DNA from: Flaveria trinervia
Taxonomy: Eukaryota; Streptophyta; Magnoliopsida; Asterales; Asteraceae
Direction of reading: 5' to 3'
DNA length: 64,000 bases
Assembly: GCA_025506515.1 (NCBI GenBank)
Contig: CM046443.1
Coordinates: 23,113,898 to 23,177,897, forward strand
The stretch's first letter is position 1; every line of letters begins with the position of its first letter. The translations under genes were made by a program, and so were the position numbers. A model generated the notes under the pieces. It was not told the origin of the DNA. It saw only the letters and a program-made list of their open reading frames with translations, and did no database searches. This document shows positions 10,081-20,089 of this stretch, in pieces.

Positions 10081-11030
10081 GATCTCAAAGGCAATCCTTG
10101 CCTATTTTCCAAAGCCTCTTCTCAAGAATCTAAACTGTGGCACAGGAGGCTTGGTCATGTTAATCTCAAAAACATGAATCAGCTTAGCCACAATAGTTTA
10201 GTCAGAGGCTTACCAATAAAGGAGTTCCACTGTGATGAAACTTGCACTGCTTGTTTAAAAGGAAAACAGCACAAGGTCTCATTTCCTCCTATTGAAGTGT
10301 CCAAGTCCACTGCCTGCTTGCAATTACTGCATATGGATCTATTTGGTCCTGTGAGAGTAATGAGCATGGCAAAGAAGAAATACTGTCTGGTAATTGTGGA
10401 TGATTACTCCAGATTTGTATGGACTTTCTTTCTACATTCAAAGGATGAGGCTGCTCAGAAGATTATCCACTTTGTGCTGTACATTGAGAAGCAGTATTCC
10501 CTTCCAGTCAAGTGTATTAGGAGTGATAATGGAACTGAGTTCAGAAATCATACACTTGATGACTTCTATCTCTCAAAGGGAATCAAAAGGCAGTTAGCAT
10601 TCCAAGGACTCCAGAACAAAATGGAGTAGTGGAGAGAAAGAACAGGACCCTCATTGAAGCTGCAAGGTCCATGCTGGCTGACTCAGGTTTGCCATTGACC
10701 TTTTGGGCCGAAGCTGTCAACACAGCTTGTTATGTGCAAAATAGAGTTTTAGTAAATCAGAGGTTGATGAAGACTCCATATGAAGTTCTCCATCATTTGG
10801 CTCCTCTGATTTCATTTTTCAAAGCATTTGGGTGTCCCTGTTTTATTCTCAACACAAAGGATCAACTCCACAAATTTGATCCTAAGGTGGATGCAGGATA
10901 CTTTGTTGGTTATTCATCTACTTGCAAGGCATACAGAGTCTTCAACTGCAGAACAAAGATGGTTGAAGAAACTCTACATGTTAAGTTTAATGAATCTCCA
11001 AAGGACAAGATTCCACAAAGTCCTGTGGAG
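10081..11030 (+). pseudogene. copia integrase (element C)
   Basis: Inserts element cDNA into host DNA. The GAG-pre-integrase zinc finger reads LWHRRLGHVN followed by CTACLKGKQH (HHCC, 10135-10275). The catalytic core follows: HMDLFGPV (first Asp), VIVDDYSRFVWTFF, and RSDNGTEF (second Asp, about 10519-10545). A frameshift at about 10600-10630 separates the core from the part with ERKNRTLIEAARSML (third acidic residue region) and the C-terminal FGCPCFILNTKD and GYFVGYSS blocks. Continuous with protease upstream and RT downstream. One indel away from an open frame across this domain. Confidence 0.9.
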
Positions 11031-11479
11031 TTATTTGATTTGGACATACTGCAATATGTTCCTTATCAAACTCCTGCTGTTGCTCCTGTCAACAGTTCAC
11101 CACCTGGTGGTACTGCTGATGATGATGATGATTGCAGTACTCACCTCTTCAGGTTTAGTGATCAGCTGCCTGACTCAACTAGACCTGATGTTCCTGTAGC
11201 GCCAGTAGCACCATCCACAACAAATGCTGATGAGATTTCTTCGAATTCAACTTCCTTTGAATTACCATCCACTGATTGGTTTCAAGGAAATGATTCACCA
11301 TCACCATCTGTTGCTGCTGAACCGGCTACAAACACTTGCACAGATCTCATTGTGTATCAAGATCTGAAGAATCACCCTATGTCTCAAATCATTGGTGATA
11401 TCACTGCTGGAGTATCAACAAGAAGTCAATTGTCAAATTTCTGCTTCTATGCTCTCTTCATCAGTCAGCAAGAGCCAAA

Positions 11480-12330
11480 GAATTATCACATTGCTTTAAA
11501 GGACAATGGATGGGTTGATGCCATGCAGCTTGAGCTTCTTCAGTTCAAGAAACAGCAAGTGTGGGAACTGGTTCCTCTACCTCCAGGTAAGTGTGCAATA
11601 GGCACTAAATGGGTGTTTAGGAACAAAACTGATGAAAATGGGCTTATTGTTAAGAACAAGGCCAGACTGGTTGTTCAGGGGTTTGCACAAGAAGAAGGTA
11701 TTGATTATGATGAAACCTTTGCCCCTGTAGCCAGACTGGAAGCAATTCGATTGTTTTTAGCTTATGCTGCTTATCAAAACTTAAAGTCTTTCAAATGGAT
11801 GTCAAAAGTGCATTTTTGTATGGAAAAGTTAAAGAAGAGGTTTATGTATGTCAACCTCCAGGCTTTGAGGACAATAAACATCCTAATTGGGTGTATAAGC
11901 TTGATAAAGCTCTTTATGGGTTAAAACAAGCTCCCAGAGCCTGGTATGAGACATTATCAAACTTTCTTCTGGAAAACAATTTCACTAGAGGCTCCATAGA
12001 CAAGACTTTATTTATTAAGAAAGCTGGGCAGCATAATCTACTTGTTCAAATTTATGTAGATGATCATTTTTGCATCCTCTGATCCAAAGTTGTGTGATGC
12101 CTTTACAAAGTTGATGCAACAGAAGTTTGAAATGAGTGCCATGGGAGAATTACAGTTCTTTCTGGGGTTGCAAATCAAACAAAAGGCTGATGGAATTTTT
12201 ATTCATCAATCCAAATATACAAAAGATCTTTTGCAAAAGTTTGATTTACAAAACTGTAAGCCCTGTTCTACTCCCATGAGCAGCACCACACAACTGGACT
12301 CAGATCAGAAAGGTAAAGTGGTTGATGAAA
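11480..12330 (+). pseudogene. copia reverse transcriptase (element C)
   Basis: Reads ALKDNGWVDAMQLELLQFKK then GTKWVFRNKTDENG and KARLVVQGFAQEEGIDYDETFAPVA, the RVT_2 N-terminal blocks. A frameshift near 11800 moves the frame to MDVKSAFLYGKVKEEVYVCQ and LYGLKQAPRAWY. The catalytic YVDD is intact at 12053-12064 but is followed at once by a frame change before IIFASSD. So all RT motifs are present on three overlapping frames. Upstream linker 11031-11480 is low-complexity and Asp/Ser/Pro-rich. Confidence 0.9.
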
Positions 12331-13005
12331 CACTTTACAGATGTATGATTGGGTCCTTGATGTATTTAACAGCTTCTAGACCAGATATTATGTTTGCTAC
12401 ATGTGTTTGTGCTAGATTTCAGGCTGCACCTAAAGAGTCTCATCTGATTGCAGTCAAGAGGATCTTTAGATATCTGCAAGGCACTCCATCTCTAGGTTTA
12501 TGGTATTCTACCAGACATTCTGGTAAATTAGTTGCTTTTTCTGACAGTGACTATGCAGGGTGTAAGTTGACCAGGAAATCAACTTCTGGTGGATGTCAAT
12601 TCCTAGGCAACTGCTTGATTTCTTGGCAGAGCAAGAAACAGACCTCAGTTGCTACATCCACTGCGGAAGCAGAGTACATTGCTGCTGCAAGCTGTACATC
12701 TCAGGTACTCTGGCTTCAAAACCAACTTTTGGATTATGGCATTACAGAGACTAAGACTCCATTGTTAATGGATAGTGCTTCAGCTCTTTGCATTGTCAAA
12801 AATCCAGTCCAGCACTCTAGGACCAAACATATAGAGATCAGACATCATTTTATAAGGATTGTTTTGAAAAAGGTCTGATTGATCCTAAGTTTGTGCCTAG
12901 TGCTGATGAGCTTGCAGACATTTTTACTAAGCCTTTGGATAGTTCAACTTTCCAAAACCTGGTGTTAAGGCTTGGTATGCTGCAGCTAGAATATGACAAC
13001 TACTG
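12331..13005 (+). pseudogene. copia RNase H domain and pol C-terminus (element C)
   Basis: Continues in the frame 12060-12878: MIGSLMYLTASRPDIMFA, then the RNase H segment AFSDSDYAGCKLTRKSTSG, LISWQSKKQTSVATSTAEAE and MDSASALCIVKNP. The frame breaks at 12878 and the terminal ADELADIFTKPLD block lies in another frame up to about 13005. Removes RNA from the RNA-DNA hybrid during cDNA synthesis. The catalytic Asp (SDSDYAG) and Glu (STAEAE) are present. Confidence 0.88.
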
Positions 13006-13660
13006 ATGATCTCAGTAATTCATACTGATGATCATGAGTGCCTGTCACATATAAGTACTGATGAGCTCTTTTAACCTCAGTAGTTTTTATAACTACTGAA
13101 GGCTAAAGTCTCACAAGTACTGAAGTACTTCATCTGCTCTAAACTACTGAAGTAGTTACAACTACTGATGCAGTCATAACTACTGCAATCAGTAAAAACA
13201 TAAGTACTGATGTCCTATGAAACAACTGAAATCAGCCATAAAGACTGATGAATGTGTTGAGGACAGTTTGAAACAGCTGAAAAGCTAAGAATTGACGAAA
13301 ACAGCTGAAGAGAACTTTCTCTTCAGTCGTTTGTACACTGCTGTTTCATTTAAACAACTGAAGCAAAACCACGTCTTCAGTAGTTTTTATAACTACTGAT
13401 GACTAATACCAAGTCTTCAGTGTTTACAACAGCTGATGACAAAACCACTGTCTTCAGTAGTTTCATAACTACTGATGACAAACACCATGTCCTCAGTTGT
13501 TCAATCATCTGAAGTCAAAACCACGGTCTTCAGTTTTTCTAAACTACTGATGCCTAACACCACGACTTCAGCTGTTTCAACGTCTGAAAGGATAATACCA
13601 TGTCAACGGTCGTTTAAAACTACTGATGACTAACACCACATCCTTCAGTCGTTCCTCACC
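13006..13660 (+). repeat. Motif-rich spacer between pol and extra ORF (element C)
   Basis: No coding capacity. Packed with AACTACTGA, CAGTAGTTTT, CTTCAGT and ACTGAAG copies, the same vocabulary as the LTR array but in different order, so it is not an LTR fragment. It ends immediately before the internal TATA box, as the LTR array ends before the LTR TATA box. Confidence 0.8.
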
Positions 13661-13667
13661 CGTACCC

Positions 13668-13675
13668 TATAAATA
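13668..13675 (+). promoter_or_regulatory. Internal TATA box before the extra ORF (element C)
   Basis: TATAAATA in the context CCCTATAAATACCC, 70 bp upstream of ATG 13738 and followed by a pyrimidine-rich leader. This has the layout of a plant Pol II core promoter and suggests the extra ORF has its own transcript rather than depending on splicing of the genomic RNA. No expression evidence. Confidence 0.55.
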
Positions 13676-13737
13676 CCCTTAACCTGAGCTCTCCATGCTT
13701 CATCTTCTTCAAACCTAACGTTCCTCTCAAAACTTCC

Positions 13738-16700
13738 ATGGCGTCTATGCAAATTAACCGCGACACAACTGTGTTGCCTACCTCACAAAATCGCCGATCT
13801 GGACTAAGTTCGATACTGCTATCGATCTTATGGTTCAGTCCCCATACAACAAGGCATTCCTTCTGAACCCCGTTTTACATGCCGAATCCTTGAACCAATT
13901 TTGGATGAACATTACTGTTACACTGAGGAGAGCAACACACAATCCCTCCGGTCAGTCGTCAACAACAAAGAAGTAGTGATACTCCTGCAACAATCCGTAA
14001 AATTCTTCAACTGAGTGATGCTACCTCTCCTGCTGGATATCCGAAGGGCACCATAGATCTATCATTTGCTCAGCATGGATATCAAGGTGATCTCAGTGCC
14101 ACCACCATCATGAAGAAACACTTTAATGACGCTGAGCGCCTGATCTTTCACATGGTCAATGTATGTTTGGCCCCTAAGACATCGTCTTGGGATCAAATGT
14201 CCACCAAATGGCAGCAGGTAATGTATTCTATCCTTGAGCAACAACCACTGAATTTTCAGAATTAATATTTTCAGAGCTCAAAGATATGGCTCAAAAACTA
14301 ACTGCCACCGTTGGATACTCTATCCACGGTTCATAATGGCCATTATTATAGACCAGCTTAATGCTGAGGGACTTGTTGGCTTGGGAGTCCCTGCTACGGC
14401 TGTTCTGCCGGAAGTATACTCCCGGCACAACTCTGACCCGACACTCAAACTGGCTGCCAAGCTGCGAAAACCCACGCAGCTGGAACCCACAGCCACCACC
14501 TCCAAATCCAATGTCCCCACCAAACCCACCAAAAAGAAACCCAAAATGGCTACTCAGGGAATTGAGTCCCCTGAGGATGCTCCTGCACAACAAACGCAGG
14601 ATATATCCACTAGTCCAACCCCCTAGTGGATACAATGACTCCTCCAGCCACAGCCGCTCAGGCTTCCTCTCAACAGGAGCCTGCAGCAACCCAAGGGGCA
14701 CCTACTTATCTGGGATCTTCCTCACTTGAGGAGATTGCCATTGAAGAGCACCATCCACCCCAGGTGCACACTGCTTCTACCCCTTACCCCAAACAACCGC
14801 CCCTCACAGCCCAACTTTAATAGTTGCACAAGTGCTGACTCAATTGCACTCCTCACCCCCTCCCCAGAAACCACTTCCACTGGGAATACTCTACAATTGA
14901 GGGGGAGGAACACAGTGCACCTGAGAACCCACAGCACAGGGGTTTCCCAATTCTATCTCCTGGTGTAGAGAAGGAGCTTAGAATATCTAGTGAGGCTGCC
15001 ACCTCCTCTGACTCAGCACATGACCAGAGTGAGGCTGGTAACATTGCTAAGACCTCCCTAGAGGCAACAGCTGATGATGGACATTGTCCTGAGGCTGGAA
15101 GTCCCCAGTACCAAGCACAAGGGGCACATGCACCAACTGGTCTACACCCAGTGCATGTAAATCCTGCTCTAAGCAGGAGGTCAGGTGATTCAGTATCAAC
15201 TGATGATGACCTGAGCTTCTTCTATGATGTAGTTGCTCAAAACACCATTCTAGAGGATGAGGTTAGCAGACTCAAAGAGCTGCTGGCCAAGATGTCTCAG
15301 GATGCAAGTCCATCTGCCACCCTCATACACCCACAGATGGCACCTTCCCTTGAAGGTTTCCCAAACACAGAGCCACCCCAAATCAACCACCCGCCTCTGC
15401 TTCAGGCCCTACTTCTCAGGAACAGAACCCTCCTGAGCAAATAGGTGCTATCCTCCAAAATTCCCTCCCTCTCATCACCCCCATAATCACTGATATAGTG
15501 ATCAAAGCCCTTGATGAGAGGCTTTCCTCAATTACAGCCCCTGGTTGATGCTGCTGTCCACAAGACTCTTTCTGCGGTACCAACCCCTTCCTCCAATGCA
15601 ACCAAAAAGGGGGAGAGTACTGCAGTGAAAGAAAGAAGAGGAAAAGATCTGAGGAAAGGAGGAGAAAGAACAGCAACCAATGCTCACCTACAAGCGAAAG
15701 AAAGGTGCTGATGAGCACATTGCTGAAGATAAAGCCTTGGAGCTACTGATAAAGAGGCTGATGCCGAACACAGTAGATCAATGGACCATCATTGATCAGC
15801 TGTTTAGGCAAGGCCATGACACCAATAAACTTGACTCTGAGATTCGACGACTAGAGATTGAAGAAATCCAGACAGATGGGCAAGTTATGAAGTGTTAGAA
15901 AGAGAAAGGCTGAAATCATGATAAGATTTATTGCAAAATATTTGGAAGATCAATGATTGAAATCAAAGCTTGGTCCAGGGACAGTATCTTGGCAATCACC
16001 ACCAAGATCTGTTCATCTGAAGTATACCTAAGGGGCTTGTCATTGAAGCTTTGAATGAAGCGGGTGCTGGGAGCAGGACTGAGCTAGCCAAGCAATCAAA
16101 AGCCACACTCACTTCAAGGATGCTAGAACAGCCTGTCAACATTCCCACACCAAAACCACCCAAAACACAACCCACCAAACCAACTCCCTTACCCTCAAAA
16201 CCCATAGCCGATGATATACCCTTGAAGAAGAAGAGAAGGATATTGAGGCTAGAAGACGATGACGAAGATGAAGAAGACAGGCTGCCGCTCTCAGCTGTGA
16301 TTCAGTTACCTAAGGCCACAAGTCACTCCTCAGCAATTACTCCTGAAGTCCAGAGACAAATGGTTAAAGTGAAGCTAGAAGAAGAAGATTCATAAACAGC
16401 ATGATGAGGATTGCTGAAGAGAGTTGACAAAGCTTATGCAGCCACATCTTCCATCATCAATATGAAGGAGCAAGCCCTCAGACTTTACACTCTCAGGCAT
16501 ACCTTTCAATATCAAAAGGAAAGAGTGAGGATTTGGCCTGATCCCAGGGTCTCTCAAGAATTCATAAGAACAATATACCTCGGAGATACATTGGCCAGGT
16601 GAAAAAGATCGTAGATGAAGTGATCTCTCTGGTCTTTGTAGTTTCACCCTGGGAAATCCTAGAAGACTTCAAGAAGGCCTACAAAGCTAATCTAACCCCT

Positions 16701-16900
16701 CAGAAGATGTTGGAAAACAAAATAGTGAAAAAGGGTTAGTTTACAAGAGGCTTGAGGAAGTCAGGAAAAATGAGCTCCAGTTGTTCCTAGAGGGTAATCA
16801 CCCGATGAGTTTGCTACAGAATAATAACAACTGTGGAGCTAAAGAATGGAAACAGGCCAAATACCTGTCTGAGTATTATGGGCCGAATCATTGTTTGAAG
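13738..16900 (+). pseudogene. Post-pol extra ORF (Sirevirus env-like position), decayed
   Basis: Begins MASMQINRDTTVLP. The conserved N-terminal domain then lies in shifted frames: FDTAIDLMVQSPYN then LNQFWMNITVT (13808-13920), and HGYQGDLSATTIMKKHF then SSWDQMSTKWQQVMY (14070-14230). A Pro/Thr/Lys linker (14336-14820) follows, then a coiled-coil-like stretch (DEVSRLKELLAKMSQ, 15250-15300). Next come a helical charged piece (15680-15898) and PLKKKRRILRLEDDD with an acidic run (16220-16275), a plausible nuclear localisation signal. A C-terminal helical block (16411-16602) ends it. Element D has a matching ORF. No transmembrane or signal peptide is evident, which argues against an envelope role. 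Function unknown. Confidence 0.65.
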
Positions 16901-17190
16901 GAGGTGCTGAAGAGCTAACCATGGAGGAACAAATCACCTTCCTTGAGGCCTACACAAGAGAGTCGTACAGACTCATTATGGGGAAGTGAATCTCATGAAT
17001 GGGATAACAACTCTGTGTCCTGTTCCCCAAAACAGAGTTCCCATTCATACTCTGCCAAACAAATATTTGAGGTTCTTCCCAGGCCGGAGCTTACATGGGT
17101 CATCTTCTCTACTGATCAAGAAGGAAAAAGACCAACATTTTTGCCATCAATAAGTGGGATATAATAAGTTAGAGGTTTTGGCTGCATTGG

Positions 17191-17203
17191 TTCAGGGGGA
17201 GTT
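17191..17203 (+). promoter_or_regulatory. Polypurine tract region of element C
   Basis: TTCAGGGGGAGTT immediately before the 3' LTR: the plus-strand primer site. The preceding GAGGTTTTGGCTGCATTGG is nearly the same in D (53963-53980), showing strong conservation at this end. Confidence 0.8.
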
Positions 17204-18018
17204 TGTTGGACCAAAAGAACCATGAGCCAAGATCAGAAAATCTCTAAGTCCACACACGGTACACAACAACAGTTGAAGAACCAAGTGCTGAAGTACAACA
17301 GCTGAAGAACACAAGTGCTGAAGCTGAAAGACCAAAGTACTGAAGACAACAGCTGAAGAGTTCACAAGTGCTGAAGATCAACAACTGATGTACAAAGTCT
17401 GAAGACAAAGACTGAAGACATCAGCTGATGATATCTACTGAAGTCATCAGCTGATGAAACACCTGAAGGTCAAAGTCTGAAGATCAAGTACTGAAGCCTC
17501 AGTAGTTTGTCACAACTGCTGAAGAGTACTTCTTCAGTAGTTGTGATATCAGTAGTTTTATTTCTTGTTTCAGTAGTTTTGTAAAACGACTGAAGAGCTT
17601 GTTCTTCAGTCGTTGTAGTTTCAGTAGTTTTATATTTTGTACTTAACTTGCTGATATGTTCTCAGTAGTTGTGAACATTTCAGCAGTTTGTTAAGATTTA
17701 GTTATTTCTGTATTGGATCTGCCAGTTGTCACTTTCCGTGATAACAGCAGTGACTGTTGCACTCTATATAAGGAGTGACAACCTATTGTAATCACAGAGT
17801 GAAATGAGCAATTGAATGGAATGATTGATTGATTCGATTAGAAATATTCTACATCTATAAACATTCCTAGAAATCAGAAATTCATATTCTCTCCCTATAA
17901 CTGTATGCGATCTTAATGCTCACAAATATCGTTGGCTTGCTACAATTTGTCTAATTCGTGTTTGTATTCCGCTGCTTTATATTCTGATACATCAAACTTG
18001 TGATCACTGATCCTGTCA
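17204..18018 (+). repeat. 3' LTR of element C (815 bp)
   Basis: Nearly identical to 5722-6612 except for loss of about 75 bp in the first part of the motif array (between GGTA-CACAACAAC and GAAGAACC). TATA box at 17765-17771. Ends CCTGTCA at 18018. Confidence 0.92.
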
Positions 18019-18095
18019 ATCTTCTTCGGCAGTTGCAATGTCTGTGGGACTTACAAGTTTTTCTGATCAGGCACATTGGTTCTTTTGGTCCAACA
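18019..18095 (-). repeat. LTR of element B, 5' end (77 bp)
   Basis: The minus strand begins TGTTGGACCAAAAGAACC at 18095, the family LTR start, and runs into 18019, where it joins 5721 if element C is removed. This places C inside B's LTR and marks the right edge of B. Confidence 0.8.
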
Positions 18096-20085
18096 GTTTA
18101 AACATAATTTATTCTACTTGTACTAAGTTTTTTTATATAACCTTTTAACAAAGCTTATTCATGAGTTATTGCAATCTTAACATTCAAAAGATAACAAAAT
18201 TCTACCCTCTGATTATGTAACCAAAAAGATATAAAAGAAGACTAATTGCGGCGACATTCTCTTGTTCGATGGCAATGACTAATATCGTTGGCTTAATACA
18301 ATGACTTAATAGCAGTGACAAAAGTGTTTTTTTGCGCAGCGAATAATTAAAATTTTTATAAAGTAAGTTCGATCATGATACCATTAACATGCAAATAATG
18401 CACACCATGTATTCTTCATTTCTTTATTTACAACAGACAACATATATTATATATATTAATATTATGTCGGTGAATAGTGTTTTTTTTTTATTTTTTTAAT
18501 ACTATTTTTTTAATGTTTAAAATTATACTTCACATATTAGAAAAAGTTGTTGACTATGGTTCAGTGCTTTGGCCACCATCTCTACATGCGCGTTCCTCAA
18601 GATCTAAGTCATCAGCCAACAGTTTTATATTTCTTTACATTTTCCTTTGAATTTTTGTTTTCTAAATCAAAAGAATTTCTAGAATAGTTACAAAGTTGTA
18701 ATAGGTCTACCTATGTTCAAATTTATATATCTTTTCAACAAAAGTTTTTTTGTCTTTTTCTTTATATTTTGATTTTAATTTTCTTAACTTTATTTCAAAT
18801 CTTCATTATTTACTGGCACAGAAAATAATTTTTTTTTATTTTTATTTTTGTTTCAAGGAACTTCATCTCTTCAGTGATATTTATTTGTTTTTTCTTTATA
18901 TTTGGACTTTTGTTTCTGTTTATATTATTTTTGTTCTTTTATTATTTATCTAAACTTAAATACTACGTGTAGATCACAATTTGATAAACAAATCAAACTC
19001 AAAAGACCCCGCGGCAACGCACCAGTTAAAATACTAGTTGACATTATTTATAGAATCTTATATGATATGAATGTCAATTAGAAGATATATTCTCATATCT
19101 CATCAGCAGGATCTTCTGGTCTACTTTTTCCTATTCGTTTGATGATCATGTCTTTAGATTATAGTATTATGTGGCAAGCAATCAAAGGCTTTAGGTAAAG
19201 AGAGAATATAACGAAATGACATATGTTTACTAAAAACAATAATATGGGTTAGAAACTTGCCATGCATGAGGACTGTCTATACCATTTAAGTACTTGGATA
19301 CCACAAGATTTTTAAAATGAAATTATGCATGTATATTAGACTTGCTTATATAGCTGAGGATTGATAAAAGAAAACTACATGATTATGTAATAATAAGAGA
19401 AAATCACATAAACTAATCACATAAATAATTTAGAGTTTTTTTACTACCCTTTATATATGTGTATACATATAGATAATGACAAGGATCAAATAAAAATCAT
19501 TACAAAGTTTAATATATACGTCAATATAGGTTACACATACGTAATAAATTTTCATTTGACATACTATTATGTATAAGTAATACTCTTCAGTTTTATATTT
19601 ACGTTGAACAAATATGTAATAAATACTTAAAATATCTTTTACATTTAAAAATATTATATTAGTAGTTTCTATGGTTTTCTTAATTTCGCTAAACTATCTA
19701 TTTACATATGAATCCTCTCCTGATTATACATGTGATACCTAACAAAGTCGAGAATACTTGTTTGGTTTTGTTACGATTCTTCTGTCGCAATAACAAGCTC
19801 TACCATTACCATATGAAACATGATATTGTGATGAAAGAGAATTGAAAGAAGTTAACTACTACTAATAGATCAATAATGACAAAACCAATGTAATTCGTTA
19901 ATCAAGTAAGGTTTTAAAACATTTGAGATATGTGATGAACATGTACAAATTGTTCATATAAAAATAAAAATAACCAATTTTTATTAATATAAGCAATAAA
20001 AATGAATATAAATTAGCAATTACAATACTTTTTATGATACTATATGTACAGAATGGAAGAATAGAAAGATAAACAACCGAGGATC
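18096..20085. other. AT-rich non-coding spacer
   Basis: No credible gene; ORFs here are low-complexity (Phe/Tyr/Leu from poly-T tracts). Contains T- and A-tracts and a possible Helitron 3' terminus near 19000-19037. Otherwise I see no recognisable structure. Confidence 0.7.
19003..19037 (+). mobile_element. Possible Helitron 3' terminus
   Basis: Reads AAGACCCCGCGGCAACGCAC, then CAGTTAAAATACTAG followed by T. This resembles the plant Helitron 3' end: a GC-rich short hairpin with GCAACGC about 10-15 bp before CTAG|T. The hairpin is imperfect (CACCAG where a GC run would pair) and I could not identify the 5' TC end, so this is only a candidate. Confidence 0.4.
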
Positions 20086-20089
20086 ATGT

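Larger units (their letters stand above)
5722..18018 (+). mobile_element. Copia element C, complete Sirevirus-like retrotransposon
   Basis: A 12.3-kb element with, in order: 5' LTR, decayed primer site, gag, spacer with second zinc knuckle, protease, integrase, RT, RNase H, 0.7-kb motif-rich spacer, TATA box, extra ORF, polypurine tract and 3' LTR. The protease-integrase-RT-RNase H order defines Ty1/copia. The ORF after pol and large size are typical of the Sirevirus (Maximus) lineage. It sits inside the LTR of B. The flanks share ATCT (5718-5721 and 18019-18022), consistent with a short target duplication, though a perfect 5-bp repeat cannot be read. Confidence 0.92.

Noticed and set aside
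14291..14701. Gly-rich minus-strand ORF
   Set aside because: An antisense shadow of the Pro/Thr-rich linker of the extra ORF.
18750..18953. Small hydrophobic ORF
   Set aside because: Phe/Tyr/Leu text produced by poly-T tracts; no start context, homology or composition of a real gene.
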